Below are positions 50,297 through 61,431 of a stretch of 64,000 nucleotides of DNA, piece after piece (the first letter of the stretch is position 1; every line of letters begins with the position of its first letter). Below the pieces are notes generated by a model. That model saw only the letters and a list, made by a program, of their open reading frames with translations. It did no database searches and was not told the DNA's origin. The translations under genes were made by a program, and so were the position numbers. This DNA comes from Hydrogenophaga taeniospiralis CCUG 15921 (GTDB lineage: Bacteria > Pseudomonadota > Gammaproteobacteria > Burkholderiales > Burkholderiaceae_C): contig NZ_BCWR01000015.1 of NCBI RefSeq assembly GCF_001592305.1, forward strand, positions 62,001 to 126,000. Reading direction: 5' to 3'.

Positions 50297-53200
50297 ATGG
50301 CACAAGGCGCCGCCTTTTCCCACCCGTTTGCGTCCACGGTCAAAACCTTCAAGACGGCATCGGGGAAAACCGGCCGCTTCTACTCGTTGCCCGCGCTGGC
50401 CCGGCAGTTTCCCGGCGTGCAGCGCCTGCCGGTGTCGCTGCGCATCGTGCTGGAAAGCGTGCTGCGGCACTGCGACGGCGAGCGCGTGACGCCGGAGCAT
50501 GTGGCCCAGCTTGCGCAGTGGCAGCCGAGCGCGGCGCGCACGCAGGAGATCCCGTTCACCGTGGCGCGTGTGGTGCTGCAGGACTTCACCGGCGTGCCGC
50601 TGCTGGCCGATCTGGCGGCCATGCGCAGCGTGGCCCAGCGCCTGGGCAAGGACCCCAAACGCATCGAGCCACTGGTGCCAGTGGACCTGGTGGTGGACCA
50701 CTCGGTGATGGTCGACTACTACGGCACGAAGAACGCCCTGGACCTCAACATGAAGCTCGAATTCCAGCGCAACCGCGAGCGCTACGAGTTCATGAAATGG
50801 GGCATGCAGGCTTTTGACACCTTTGGCGTGGTGCCGCCGGGCTTTGGCATCGTGCACCAGGTGAATCTGGAATATCTGGCGCGCGGCGTGCACCTGAAGG
50901 GCGGCCTGTACTACCCCGACACCTTGGTGGGCACCGACAGCCACACCACCATGATCAACGGCATCGGCGTGGTGGGCTGGGGCGTGGGCGGCATCGAGGC
51001 CGAAGCCGCCATGCTGGGCCAGCCGGTGTACTTCCTGACACCCGACGTGGTGGGCTTCGAGCTCACCGGCCGCCTGCGCGAAGGCTGCACCGCGACCGAC
51101 CTGGTGCTCACCGTGACCGAAATCCTGCGCAGCCACAAGGTGGTGGGCAAGTTCGTCGAGTTCTTCGGTGAGGGCACGGCCTCGCTGGTGCTGCCCGACC
51201 GCGCCACGATTGCCAACATGGCACCCGAATACGGCGCCACCATGGGCTTCTTCCCGGTGGACGACAAGACGCTCGACTACTTCCGGGGCACCGGCCGCAG
51301 CAAGGCCGAGATCGAAGCCTTCGAGGCCTACTTCCGCGCTCAGGGCCTGTTCGGCGTGCCGGGCGCCGCGGGGGCTTCGCAGGCCGCGGGTGACATCGAT
51401 TATTCGCAGGTGGTCCGGCTCGATCTGGGTCTGGTCACGCCCAGTCTTGCCGGCCCCAAGCGCCCGCAAGACCGCATCGAACTCGGCCAGGTGGCGCAGC
51501 AGTTCGCCGATCTCTTCAGCAAGCCCAACGCACAGAACGGCTTCAACCGCCCAGCCGAGCTGCTGCACACGCGCTACCAGCCCGAGCTGGGCCAGCCGGC
51601 CGACCCCCCGGCGCCCGAGAAGGCGACACCCACGCCCGCCGGCGCGCCGCGTTTCGTGGCCGAGATGGAGGCCAACAAGCCGGCGCGTGCCATCGCCCAT
51701 GCCGGGGCCGAGCCGCAGTCGCACGCCGTGCTGAAAAAGCTGTCCATCGGCAACGGTGACGTGCTGATCGCCGCCATCACCAGCTGCACCAACACCAGCA
51801 ACCCCGGCGTGCTGCTGGCCGCCGGCCTGCTGGCGAAGAGGGCGGTGGAGGCGGGCCTGAAGGTGCAGCCGCACATCAAGACCTCGCTGGCCCCGGGCTC
51901 GCGCATCGTCACCGAATACCTCACGGCCACAGGCCTGCTGCCCTACCTGGAGAAGCTGGGTTTTTCGCTCGCGGGCTATGGCTGCACCACCTGCATCGGC
52001 AACGCCGGCGACCTCACGCCCGAGCTCAACGCCGTGATCACGCAGAACGATCTGGTGTGCGCGGCCGTGCTCTCGGGCAACCGCAACTTCGAGGCGCGCA
52101 TCCACCCCAACCTCAAGGCCAATTTCCTGGCCAGCCCGCCGCTGGTGGTGGCCTATGCCATCGCGGGCAACGTCATGAAAGACCTCATGACCGAACCGCT
52201 GGGGTTGGGAAAGGGCGGCAAGCCGGTGTACCTGGGCGACGTCTGGCCGGACAGCGACGAGATCCACAAGCTCATGCGCTTCGCGATGAATGGCAAGGCC
52301 TACCGCGAGAACTACGCGCGGGTCGCCAGCGAGCCCGGCAAGCTCTGGGAGCGCATCCACGGCGTGAGCGGCAACGCCTACACCTGGCCGGTCAGCTCCT
52401 ACATCGCCGAGCCGCCGTTCTTCGAACATTTTGAGCTGGCCCAGCCGGCCGAACAGGCCCCGGCCGTGCGCGGTGCGCGCGTCATGGCCCTGTTCGGCGA
52501 CTCCATCACCACCGACCACATCTCGCCCGCCGGCTCGATCAAGGAAAGTTCACCCGCCGGCCAGTGGCTGCTGGCACGCGGCGTGCTGAAGGCCGACTTC
52601 AACAGCTACGGCGCGCGCCGTGGCCACCACGAGGTGATGATGCGCGGCACCTTTGCCAACGTGCGCATCAAGAACCTGATGCTCGCGCCCGGCGCGGACG
52701 GCTCGCGCGAGGAGGGCGGCTGGACCATCTACCAGAACGAGGGCGTGGGCCAGGGCCAGAAGATGAGCATCTTCGACGCCGCCATGCGCTACCAGGCCGC
52801 GGGCGTGCCCACCGTGGTGTTCGCGGGCGAGGAATACGGCACCGGCTCCAGCCGCGACTGGGCCGCCAAAGGCACCCAGCTGCTGGGCATCCGGGCCGTG
52901 GTGGCGCGCAGCTTCGAGCGCATCCACCGCAGCAACCTGGTGGGCATGGGGGTGCTGCCGCTGCAGTTCCAGCCCGGCGACAGCTGGGAGCGCCTGGGGC
53001 TCACCGGTGAAGAACAGATCGACGTCTTGCCTCACCCGCAATTGCTGCCGCAGAGCGAGGCCACCATGGTGATCACCCGCCCCGACGGGCAGCGCCGCGA
53101 GGTCGCGCTCACGCTGCGCATCGACACGCCGGTGGAGGTGAACTATTACCGCGCCGGGGGAATCCTCCCCTACGTGCTGCGCCAGCTGCTCGACGCTTGA
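50297..53200 (+). CDS. acnA: Aconitate hydratase A
   Basis: Stress- or stationary-phase-type aconitase, second in the window besides acnB. Domain motifs include [35 protein letters not shown], cluster Cys in [13 protein letters not shown] and [10 protein letters not shown], and the C-terminal swivel [15 protein letters not shown] and [12 protein letters not shown]. 967 residues, about 75 longer than E. coli AcnA; part of the excess is a Pro/Ala-rich insert near residues 430-475 ([18 protein letters not shown]). AGGAG before the ATG at 50297. Confidence 0.95.
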   Translation: MAQGAAFSHPFASTVKTFKTASGKTGRFYSLPALARQFPGVQRLPVSLRIVLESVLRHCDGERVTPEHVAQLAQWQPSAARTQEIPFTVARVVLQDFTGVPLLADLAAMRSVAQRLGKDPKRIEPLVPVDLVVDHSVMVDYYGTKNALDLNMKLEFQRNRERYEFMKWGMQAFDTFGVVPPGFGIVHQVNLEYLARGVHLKGGLYYPDTLVGTDSHTTMINGIGVVGWGVGGIEAEAAMLGQPVYFLTPDVVGFELTGRLREGCTATDLVLTVTEILRSHKVVGKFVEFFGEGTASLVLPDRATIANMAPEYGATMGFFPVDDKTLDYFRGTGRSKAEIEAFEAYFRAQGLFGVPGAAGASQAAGDIDYSQVVRLDLGLVTPSLAGPKRPQDRIELGQVAQQFADLFSKPNAQNGFNRPAELLHTRYQPELGQPADPPAPEKATPTPAGAPRFVAEMEANKPARAIAHAGAEPQSHAVLKKLSIGNGDVLIAAITSCTNTSNPGVLLAAGLLAKRAVEAGLKVQPHIKTSLAPGSRIVTEYLTATGLLPYLEKLGFSLAGYGCTTCIGNAGDLTPELNAVITQNDLVCAAVLSGNRNFEARIHPNLKANFLASPPLVVAYAIAGNVMKDLMTEPLGLGKGGKPVYLGDVWPDSDEIHKLMRFAMNGKAYRENYARVASEPGKLWERIHGVSGNAYTWPVSSYIAEPPFFEHFELAQPAEQAPAVRGARVMALFGDSITTDHISPAGSIKESSPAGQWLLARGVLKADFNSYGARRGHHEVMMRGTFANVRIKNLMLAPGADGSREEGGWTIYQNEGVGQGQKMSIFDAAMRYQAAGVPTVVFAGEEYGTGSSRDWAAKGTQLLGIRAVVARSFERIHRSNLVGMGVLPLQFQPGDSWERLGLTGEEQIDVLPHPQLLPQSEATMVITRPDGQRREVALTLRIDTPVEVNYYRAGGILPYVLRQLLDA

Positions 53201-53263
53201 GCCCGGCGCAGCAACGCGGCATGATGTGACACACCGCCCCCGCCAGGCGTTTCAGGAGTCGTA

Positions 53264-54196
53264 ATGCGAAAGCCCGCCCTGTACAGCCGATCGGTTCGCG
53301 CCGCCCCTGCGGTGCCAGGCGCGCCCGACGTGCGCCCCGATCCGGCCCTGGCGGGCGAAGCGGCGGCGTCTGCGCCCCATCCGCCCGGCCGCTGGCGCGC
53401 CGGGCTGGCCCGTGCGGCGGTGAGCCCCCGTGTGATGTGGGCCGCGCTGGCCCTGCTGGGCGCGCTGCTGCTGGCCAGCCTCTGGGCGCCCGGGCCGATG
53501 GGCGCCAGGGCCCTGACCCAGAAAGACGTTGACGCGGCGGTGTTGCGCACACTGAGCACGCAGAACCTGCCATCGCCCGCCGCGCGCGCGGCCGAGAAGA
53601 TCCGGCCCGCCGTGGTGCGGGTGGTGTCCTACATGAAGGACAAGCAGGGCGAAGCCGTCGAGCACGGCGTGGGCACGGGGGTGGTGATCGTGGACAAGGG
53701 CATCATCCTGACCAATCTGCACGTGGTGCAGGGTGCGGACAAGGTGCAGCTGGTGTTCGCCGACGGCTCGGAGTCCGGCGCCAGCGTCACCGGCGTGCAG
53801 GCCGAAAACGACTTGGCCGTGCTGCAGGCCCACACCATCCCCGACGACCTGCACGCGGCCACGATGCGCAGCACCGGCGACCTGTTGCCGGGGGACCAGG
53901 TGGTGGCCGTGGGCTTCCCGTTCGGCATCGGCCCGTCCACCTCGGCCGGGGTGATCTCCGGTTTCGGGCGCTCGTTCAAGGCACCCGAGGGCGAGCAGGA
54001 AATCAGCAACCTGATCCAGTTCGACGCGGCGGCCAACCCCGGCAATTCGGGCGGGCCGCTGGTCACCATGGAAGGCGAGGTGATCGGTGTCGTCACCGGC
54101 ATCCTCAATCCCAGCAACCACCGCACCTTTGTCGGCATCGGGTTTGCCGTGCCGATCGAAAGCGCGGCGTCCGCTGCAGGCCTTCCCCCTTTCTGA
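53264..54196 (+). CDS. Trypsin-like serine protease without PDZ domain
   Basis: 310 residues. A single membrane anchor near residues 57-75 (VMWAALALLGALLLASLWAP) follows a Pro/Ala-rich cytosolic N-terminus. The S1C protease domain has catalytic His in ILTNLHVVQGA, Asp in AENDLAVLQA and Ser in NPGNSGGPL. The protein ends right after the protease core, so it lacks the PDZ domains of DegP/DegS. 16 bp before the MoxR gene, suggesting one operon. Confidence 0.9.
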   Translation: MRKPALYSRSVRAAPAVPGAPDVRPDPALAGEAAASAPHPPGRWRAGLARAAVSPRVMWAALALLGALLLASLWAPGPMGARALTQKDVDAAVLRTLSTQNLPSPAARAAEKIRPAVVRVVSYMKDKQGEAVEHGVGTGVVIVDKGIILTNLHVVQGADKVQLVFADGSESGASVTGVQAENDLAVLQAHTIPDDLHAATMRSTGDLLPGDQVVAVGFPFGIGPSTSAGVISGFGRSFKAPEGEQEISNLIQFDAAANPGNSGGPLVTMEGEVIGVVTGILNPSNHRTFVGIGFAVPIESAASAAGLPPF

Positions 54197-54212
54197 ATCC
54201 AAGGAGCGTTTC

Positions 54213-55214
<1,002 letters not shown>

Positions 55215-55227
55215 ACGGGAGCGCAGC

Positions 55228-56313
55228 ATGCTGTTCGGCCTCTTCAAATCCCGCCCCGCACAACCGCCGCCTTCCGTGGCAGCGCCGGTCGAGAAGGCAG
55301 ATGCCCTGCTGCACCGCCTGGAGTGGACCGTGATCCGCCGGCTCGACGGTCTGCTGCAGGGCGACTACCGCACCCTCATGCGGGGCAGCGGGCTGGACCT
55401 GGCCGACCTGCGCGAATACCAGCACCACGACGATGTGCGTCACATCGACTGGAACGTCACCGCCCGCCTGCAGACTCCGCATGTGCGCGTGTTCACCGAA
55501 GACCGCGAGATGGCCGCCTGGTTTCTGCTGGACCTCAGCCCCTCGGTCGATTTCGGTTCGGGCGATCAGCGCAAGAGCGAGGTGTTGCGTGATGTGGTGA
55601 CCGTGCTGGCCCGGCTCATCACGCGCCACGGTAACCGGGTCGGCGCGCTGTTGTACGGATCGCGTGGCCAGCCCGTGGTGGACGAGGTGCTGCCCGCGCG
55701 CGGCGGGCGTGTGCACCTGCTGCGCCTGATGCACTTGCTGAACACCCCCGCCGCGCTGCGCGTGACCCCGTCCGGCAAAGCCGGCCCGGCGGTGTCCCTG
55801 GCGAAGTCGGGATCCGGCGCGGCGGCATTTGGTGGCCCCACGCGGCTGGCCGATCTGCTGAGCGCAGCGGTGCACACCGTGCGCCAGCGCTCCACCGTGT
55901 TCGTGGTGTCCGACTTCATCAGCGAGCCCGGCTGGGAGCAGCCGCTGGGCGAGCTGGCGCGCCGGCACGATGTGGTGGCGGTGCGCCTGCTCGACCCGCT
56001 GGAGCTGGAGCTGCCCGATCTGGGGCTGATCCCCGTGCGCGACGCCGAGACCGGCCAGCAATTGCTGGTGGACACCCACGACCGGGGTTTCCGCCAGCGC
56101 TTCGCCCGCATCGCGGCCCAGCGCGAGGCGCAGCTGCGCGAGAGCCTGGCGCGTGCCGGCGTGGACACGCTGGAGCTCGCCACCGACGACGACCTGGCCG
56201 ATGCGGTGCTGCGTTTCGTGGAGCTGCGCCGGCGCCGCAGCAACCTGCGCGCCGGCCTGGGCAGACACCTGGGGGCTCGCACCGCGGTGCGCCGTGCGGA
56301 GGGCGTCGCATGA
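55228..56313 (+). CDS. DUF58-domain protein
   Basis: 361 residues. The DUF58 core motif is REYQHHDDVRHIDWNVTA near residue 66, then a VWA-like fold (LLDLSPSVDFGS; VFVVSDFIS). Predicted soluble. It is 13 bp after the MoxR gene and overlaps the VWA gene by 4 bp, the usual MoxR-DUF58-VWA order. Confidence 0.92.
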   Translation: MLFGLFKSRPAQPPPSVAAPVEKADALLHRLEWTVIRRLDGLLQGDYRTLMRGSGLDLADLREYQHHDDVRHIDWNVTARLQTPHVRVFTEDREMAAWFLLDLSPSVDFGSGDQRKSEVLRDVVTVLARLITRHGNRVGALLYGSRGQPVVDEVLPARGGRVHLLRLMHLLNTPAALRVTPSGKAGPAVSLAKSGSGAAAFGGPTRLADLLSAAVHTVRQRSTVFVVSDFISEPGWEQPLGELARRHDVVAVRLLDPLELELPDLGLIPVRDAETGQQLLVDTHDRGFRQRFARIAAQREAQLRESLARAGVDTLELATDDDLADAVLRFVELRRRRSNLRAGLGRHLGARTAVRRAEGVA

Positions 56314-57377
56314 CCAACCCACCCGTCACCTTCCTCTGGCCCGAGCTGCTGTGGCTGCTGCTGGTGTTGCCGCTGCTGGTGATCGGCTATGTGTGGCTGT
56401 TGCACCGGCGCAAGCGCGCCGCGCTGCGGTTTGCCAGCCTGTCCATCGTGCGCGAGGCCATGGGCCCGGGGCCGGGCTGGCGGCGCCATGTGCCGCCGCT
56501 GCTGCTGCTGCTGGCCTTCGCGGCCCTGCTGCTGGCGTCCGCACGCCCCATGGCCGTCGTGGTGCTGCCTTCGCAGCAGCAGACCATCATCCTGGCGATG
56601 GACGTCTCGGGCAGCATGCGCGCCACCGACGTGGAACCGAACCGGCTGGTGGCCTCGCAGAACGCGGCCAAGGCCTTTCTGGCCGAGCTGCCGCGCCATG
56701 TGCGCGTGGGCATCGTGGCCTTCGCCGGCTCGGCCCAGGTGGTGCAGCCCATCACGCTCAGCCGCGAAGACCTCGTGACCGCCATCGACAAGTTCCAGCT
56801 GCAGCGGGCCACGGCCATCGGCAGCGCGATCGTGGTGGCCCTGTCCGAGCTGTTTCCGGGGCAGGGGATCGATCTGGCGAGCATGACCTACGGGCGCCAG
56901 AGCGATCCGTTCGCTCCCCAGGGCCGGGCCATCGACCAGCCGCAGACGGAGCAGAAAGCCTTTGTGCCGGTGGCGCCGGGCTCCTACACCTCGGCCGCCA
57001 TCATCCTGCTCACCGATGGCCAGCGCACCACCGGCGTGGACACCGCCGAGGCCGCCAAGCTGGCCGCCGACCGCGGCGTGCGCGTCTACACCGTCGGCGT
57101 GGGCACGGTGGACGGCGAGGTGATCGGCTTCGAAGGCTGGTCGATGCGGGTGCGGCTGGACGAGGACACTCTCAAGGACGTGGCGCGCATGACCCAGGCC
57201 GAGTACTTCTACGCCGGCACCGCGGACAACCTGAAGAAGGTGTACGAAACCCTCAGCACCCGCCTGACGGTGGAGAAGAAGGAAACCGAAATCTCCGCGC
57301 TGCTCGCGCTGGCGGCTTCGCTGCTGGTGCTGCTCTCGGCCGGGTTGTCCCTGCTCTGGTTCCAGCGCGTGCTCTGA
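56310..57377 (+). CDS. VWA-domain membrane protein, BatA-like
   Basis: 355 residues. Two N-terminal membrane helices (LLWLLLVLPLLVIGYVWLL; LLLLLAFAALLLASA), a VWA domain with the MIDAS motif MDVSGSM near residue 94, and a C-terminal helix (LLALAASLLVLLSAGLSLLW). It resembles BatA/BatB, but no batB, batC or batD follows. With MoxR and DUF58 it likely forms an inner-membrane complex of unknown target. Confidence 0.92.
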   Translation: MTNPPVTFLWPELLWLLLVLPLLVIGYVWLLHRRKRAALRFASLSIVREAMGPGPGWRRHVPPLLLLLAFAALLLASARPMAVVVLPSQQQTIILAMDVSGSMRATDVEPNRLVASQNAAKAFLAELPRHVRVGIVAFAGSAQVVQPITLSREDLVTAIDKFQLQRATAIGSAIVVALSELFPGQGIDLASMTYGRQSDPFAPQGRAIDQPQTEQKAFVPVAPGSYTSAAIILLTDGQRTTGVDTAEAAKLAADRGVRVYTVGVGTVDGEVIGFEGWSMRVRLDEDTLKDVARMTQAEYFYAGTADNLKKVYETLSTRLTVEKKETEISALLALAASLLVLLSAGLSLLWFQRVL

Positions 57378-57449
57378 AACCTGGGCGGCTCGCCACGGTG
57401 CTGATTTGGGTCAAAGCACGGGCCACGGGCCGGAGCACAATCCCGAGCC

Positions 57450-58673
57450 ATGAAACAACAAGTGGTGATTGCCGGTGGTGGCATCGGTGGGTTGGCCTGC
57501 GCGCTGGCCCTTTCGCGTGCCGGGGTTTCGGTGCATCTGCTGGAGCAGGCCGGGGCGTTTTCCGAGGTGGGGGCCGGGCTGCAGTTGGGGCCCAACGCCG
57601 TGCGGGTGCTCCACGAATGGGATTTGCTGGACGAGCTCAACGCCTGCGCGGCATTTCCCGACGCGCTGCAGGTGCGCGACGCCCACAGCGCCCGCACGCT
57701 GGGGCGGCTGCGGCTGGGGCCACTGGCGCGTGCGCGCTACGGCGAGCCCTACGCCACGGTGCACCGCGCCGACCTGCACGAGCTGCTGCTGCGCGCCGTG
57801 CAGCGTGAGAGCGGCGCGCGCCTGCGGCTCGACACCCGCCTGGTGGCCTACGAGCTGGCGGGGGACCGGGTGCGTGTGACCTGCGAGGACGACACCGTGA
57901 TCGAGGGCGACGCGCTCATCGGCTGCGATGGCCTGTGGAGCCGTGTGCGGGCGCAGATGCTGGGCGCGCAGCCCACGCGCGTGAGCGGGCACCTGGCCTA
58001 CCGCGGCATGGTGCGCGCCACCGATCTGCCCGAGCGCTTGCGCCAGAACCAGGTGACGGCCTGGCTCGGCCCGAGGCTGCACGTGGTGCACTACCCGGTG
58101 CGCTCGGGGAACTGGTTCAACGTGGTGGCGGTGGTGGAGGGCATGCTGGGGCTGGGACATGGGGGGCCGCCCGGCTGCGACCCCCAGAGCTGGAGCCACG
58201 AGGCCCAGACCGCCGACCTCAAATGGGCCCTGGGCCCGGCCTGTGGTGAGCTCATGCGCATGATCGACGCCGTGTCGGCCTGGAAACTCTGGGCCCTGAA
58301 CGACCGCGCCCCCATGGCCGGCCCGAACGAACACGCTCAGGGTCGGGTGGCCTTGCTGGGGGACGCGGCCCACCCCTTGCGGCCCTATCTCGCGCAAGGC
58401 GCGGCCATGGCCATCGAAGACTCCTGGACGCTGGGCCGGTTGCTGCGGTCACAACCCGAAGGCACCACACCCGACTGGCCCGCGCTGCTGCAGCGCTTCG
58501 CGCAGACCCGCTGGCAGCGCAACGCCCGTGTGCAAAGCCGTTCGCAGCGCAACGGCACCATCTTCCACGCCGACGGCTTGCTGCGCTGGGGGCGCAACAC
58601 CGCCATGGGCCTGCTGGGTGAAAACCTGCTGGACAACCCCTGGCTCTACCGCGGGCCACCGGTGCCTGTGTAA
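57450..58673 (+). CDS. FAD-dependent aromatic monooxygenase
   Basis: 407 residues, class A flavoprotein hydroxylase. Dinucleotide fold VVIAGGGIGGLACALALSRAG, the DG motif LIGCDGLWSRVRA and the GD motif RVALLGDAAHPLRPYLAQG. The pattern is close to salicylate or 3-hydroxybenzoate 6-hydroxylases, but the exact substrate cannot be read. It stands next to a Bug receptor, and kynurenine genes lie further on; kynurenine 3-monooxygenase is unlikely because that type has a longer C-terminal membrane region. Confidence 0.88.
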   Translation: MKQQVVIAGGGIGGLACALALSRAGVSVHLLEQAGAFSEVGAGLQLGPNAVRVLHEWDLLDELNACAAFPDALQVRDAHSARTLGRLRLGPLARARYGEPYATVHRADLHELLLRAVQRESGARLRLDTRLVAYELAGDRVRVTCEDDTVIEGDALIGCDGLWSRVRAQMLGAQPTRVSGHLAYRGMVRATDLPERLRQNQVTAWLGPRLHVVHYPVRSGNWFNVVAVVEGMLGLGHGGPPGCDPQSWSHEAQTADLKWALGPACGELMRMIDAVSAWKLWALNDRAPMAGPNEHAQGRVALLGDAAHPLRPYLAQGAAMAIEDSWTLGRLLRSQPEGTTPDWPALLQRFAQTRWQRNARVQSRSQRNGTIFHADGLLRWGRNTAMGLLGENLLDNPWLYRGPPVPV

Positions 58674-58744
58674 AACCCCCCCGCGCCGCCTGCGGCGTCA
58701 CCCCCCAGGGGGCGATGCGAGTGGCCCGGCGGAGCCGGTTCCAC
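58674..58744 (+). repeat. Dispersed three-hairpin repeat, copy 3 (after the FAD monooxygenase)
   Basis: About 71 bp beginning directly at the stop codon. CGCCGCCTGCGGCG, CCCCCCAGGGGG and CCGGCGGAGCCGG inverted segments. It is the reverse complement of copies 1 and 4, in line with the gene lying on the opposite strand. Confidence 0.88.
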
Positions 58745-58891
58745 CGCATCCTGGGTGGGGCATGTCGCGCCGGTTCGATACAACGCGGCCGCGCCCTGCA
58801 AAAGGTCAGTCCTGCTGTGTGAGCGGGTGCGCTGGTGCAGCACCTCGCCTGTTAATCTGCGGGCCTGTTGTTCACCTTGAGGAATCGCCGT

Positions 58892-59863
58892 ATGCGCCGC
58901 GCCCAACGCCGTCATGTCATCGCTGCCGCCATTGCCATGGCCAGTGGTGTGTCCAACGTTTTCGCCCAGACCGCCTGGCCGAGCAAACCGTTGAAGATCG
59001 TGGTCGGTTTCCCCGCCGGCTCCTCGCCCGACCTGATGGCGCGCCTGATTGCCGAGCCGCTGTCGCAGGCCCTGGGCCAGCCCGTGGTGGTGGAGAACAA
59101 GGCGGGTGCGGGTGGCAACATCGCGGCCAGCCAGGTGGCGCGCGCCACCGACGACCACACCATCGGCCTCATGATCAACGGCAATCTGACGATCGCCAAG
59201 ATCCTCAACCCGGCCACCCCCTACGACCCGCTCAAAGACCTGACGCCGATCTCCCTGCTCGCCGTGGCGCCGCTGGTGCTCAGCGTGCCGGGCGACACCA
59301 CCACCAGCGGCGCCGCCTTCTTCGCCGCCGCGCGCGAGTCGGGCGACCGCTGGAACTACGGCACGCCGGGCGTGGGCACGGTGGCCCACCTGGGCATGGA
59401 GCTCATCAAATCGCGCGCCGGCATCGCGCCGGTGCACGTGCCTTACCCGGGCAACCCGCAGGTCATCACCGCGCTGCTCGGCGGGCAGATCCAGATGTCG
59501 CTGCTGCCGCCGGGCCTGGCCATGGCCCAGGTGCGCGCGGGCAAGCTCAAGGCCATCGGCGTGACCTCGGCGGGGCGCAGCAGCGTGGTGCCCGAGGTGC
59601 CGAGCCTGGCCGAGGCCGGTGTGAAGGACCTGCAACTGGAAATCTGGAACGCCGTGGCCGCGCCCAACAGCCTGCCCAAGGCCCAAGTGAACCGGTTGGC
59701 CGCGCTGCTGGCCGAGATCGTGCGCCGTCCCGAGATACGGCAGAAGATCCTGGCCCAGGGCTGGCAGGTCGCGGGCACCTCGTCCGAAGGCCTGGCCAAC
59801 CGCATCCGCAAGGACACGGCCGCGATGGCCGAGGTGATCCAGAAGAACAACATAAAACCCTGA
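58892..59863 (+). CDS. Bug-type (TctC) periplasmic solute-binding protein
   Basis: 323 residues. Signal peptide ending VFAQ near residue 25; mature N-terminus WPSKPLKIVVGFPAGSSPD is the Bug hallmark, with VENKAGAGGNIAA following. Bug proteins bind carboxylates or aromatic acids for tripartite transporters; many are orphan, as here. The next gene is on the other strand. The ATG at 58892 has TTGAGGA upstream; a TTG at 58868 is less likely. Confidence 0.93.
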   Translation: MRRAQRRHVIAAAIAMASGVSNVFAQTAWPSKPLKIVVGFPAGSSPDLMARLIAEPLSQALGQPVVVENKAGAGGNIAASQVARATDDHTIGLMINGNLTIAKILNPATPYDPLKDLTPISLLAVAPLVLSVPGDTTTSGAAFFAAARESGDRWNYGTPGVGTVAHLGMELIKSRAGIAPVHVPYPGNPQVITALLGGQIQMSLLPPGLAMAQVRAGKLKAIGVTSAGRSSVVPEVPSLAEAGVKDLQLEIWNAVAAPNSLPKAQVNRLAALLAEIVRRPEIRQKILAQGWQVAGTSSEGLANRIRKDTAAMAEVIQKNNIKP

Positions 59864-59864
59864 G

Positions 59865-60956
59865 TCACCCCCGCTCGACGCCCAGGCAGGTGGCCATGGA
59901 CGACAGCTCGGCATTCAGCGCGTGGTGGAAGGTGGGGTCGTTGGGCGGCTGTCCGTGCACGAAACCCAGGTCCGCTTGCAGCCGCCCGTTGACCACCGAC
60001 AGGTTGCCCCAGCCGATGACCTGGTCGCGCCACAGCAGCGGCATGGCGTAGTAGCCGCGCACGCGCTTGGCCGGTGGTGTGTAGGCCTCGAAGCGGTAGG
60101 CCCAGTCCCACAGGCGCTCGAAGCGGTTGCGGTCCCAGACCACCGGGTCGAACGGTGCGAGCAGGCGCACCCCCTCGGGCGCCCGCCAGCGGCGCGATTT
60201 CGGGTCTTCTTCCTCGGGCCAGTACCAGGTCGTGCCGCCCACGTCGGCGTGGGGCAGCCGCGCGCAGGCCCGTTGCAGCGCCGGGCGCAGCTGGCCCTTC
60301 CATTGCGGCACGGCGTGCTGCAGCAGGCCCACCAACTGGCGCAGGCCGGGCGAGGGCAGCGGGGCGTACTTCGCCATCAGGGTGTCCACCAGCGCGTCCA
60401 GCGTGGCGGGCACGTCGGTGGGCGCTTCCTTCGGGCTGTGCACCGCGTAGAGCCGGGTGCCGTTCTCGCGCCGGGCCACGCGCAGCCAGCCGCGGTAGTG
60501 CATGCCGTCGAGCAACTGGGTACTGGCTTTGGACTGCCCGCCGAAGCCGTTGGTGGTGCGGCCGTGCGCGAAATGCGCGTCCACCTCGCGCGGGTGGACT
60601 TCGCCGCGTTCCTGAACGAAGGCCCACACCGCCTGGGCCTGCGCCATGCGCTCGTCGGGCCATTCGGTGAGCGCGGTGCGCGGGTGCATGCGGGCGTGCA
60701 GCGCGGGCGTGACGAAGCCGTAGTTGACGAAAAAATCTTCCTCCACGGCCAGCCGGGGGTAATGCCGCTCCAGGTCGCCCGCCCGGTACGCCTTGACCCG
60801 GTGGCGCAGCGTCAGGTCCTGCGCGCGGGCGGGAGAGCGAATGGGGTCGGCCTGCACAAAGCCCAGTCGCTCGATGGCCTGGGGCAAGCTGGTGGGGGTG
60901 AAGAGGCTGCGGGCGATGGCGTAGCGGCGCAGATCGGGCAGGGTGATGGTGACCAT
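59865..60956 (-). CDS. YcaQ-family winged-helix DNA glycosylase
   Basis: 363 residues of the AlkZ-like/YcaQ family, which in E. coli unhooks interstrand DNA crosslinks and removes N7-alkylguanine. The N-terminal winged helix (LPDLRRYAIARSL) is followed by GFVQADPIRSPARAQDLTL, in which QAD fits the Q-hydrophobic-D catalytic motif of the YcaQ subgroup. EDFFVNYGFVTPALH and LLAPFDPVVWDRNRFE are further family segments. The ATG at 60956 is where similarity begins. Its stop lies 1 bp from that of the convergent Bug gene. Confidence 0.9.
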   Translation of the reverse strand: MVTITLPDLRRYAIARSLFTPTSLPQAIERLGFVQADPIRSPARAQDLTLRHRVKAYRAGDLERHYPRLAVEEDFFVNYGFVTPALHARMHPRTALTEWPDERMAQAQAVWAFVQERGEVHPREVDAHFAHGRTTNGFGGQSKASTQLLDGMHYRGWLRVARRENGTRLYAVHSPKEAPTDVPATLDALVDTLMAKYAPLPSPGLRQLVGLLQHAVPQWKGQLRPALQRACARLPHADVGGTTWYWPEEEDPKSRRWRAPEGVRLLAPFDPVVWDRNRFERLWDWAYRFEAYTPPAKRVRGYYAMPLLWRDQVIGWGNLSVVNGRLQADLGFVHGQPPNDPTFHHALNAELSSMATCLGVERG

Positions 60957-61171
60957 GGAATCATCATGCCGCAGTCGAATGCACAGCGCCGTCACTGGGT
61001 TATCTGCGCCCATCCACCGACAACGCGAACCGCGATCCGATCGGATGCGGACCGTGCCGGCGTCCTGAACACGGCCGGATGGCCTGCCATTCCCAGGTGT
61101 TTCACGGGTCATGGTGCGCCGGGCCCCCAGCGCATAGACTCGATCGCATGACTTCACTTCAAGGAAATGGC

Positions 61172-61330
61172 ATGAAAGCGTTCATTGCACTGTTGGTTGT
61201 TGCCGCTGCCGTCGCAGGCTGCGCTGTCTACACCCCGTCCGGTTCGGTGGTTGTCGACCCTTCCGGCCCTCCGGGCAAGAGTGGCGGCAAGTTCTGCCCC
61301 CCTGGCCAGGCCAAGAAGGGCAACTGCTGA
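61172..61330 (+). CDS. Small lipoprotein
   Basis: 52 residues. Signal peptide MKAFIALLVVAAAVAGC with lipobox VAGC; the mature part is short, Gly/Pro-rich, and ends in CPPGQAKKGNC with two Cys. AAGGAAA precedes the ATG. The Cys-Pro-Pro-Gly-Gln-Ala-Lys-Lys-Gly ending recurs in small exported Burkholderiales proteins as I recall; function unknown. Confidence 0.75.
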   Translation: MKAFIALLVVAAAVAGCAVYTPSGSVVVDPSGPPGKSGGKFCPPGQAKKGNC

Positions 61331-61389
61331 AACCGGCTCGCTGTGCAGCCGATGGCGGCGGCAGCGCGCGCAGTTTTCAGATGATCCGG

Positions 61390-61418
61390 CGGCGGTCTGC
61401 GGTGGGCGCAAACCGCCG
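61390..61418. terminator. Hairpin between convergent lipoprotein gene and kynA
   Basis: CGGCGGT (61390-61396) pairs with ACCGCCG (61412-61418), with an inner TGCG/CGCA stem. No T run on either side. Confidence 0.35.
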
Positions 61419-61431
61419 CTGACGACACGCA

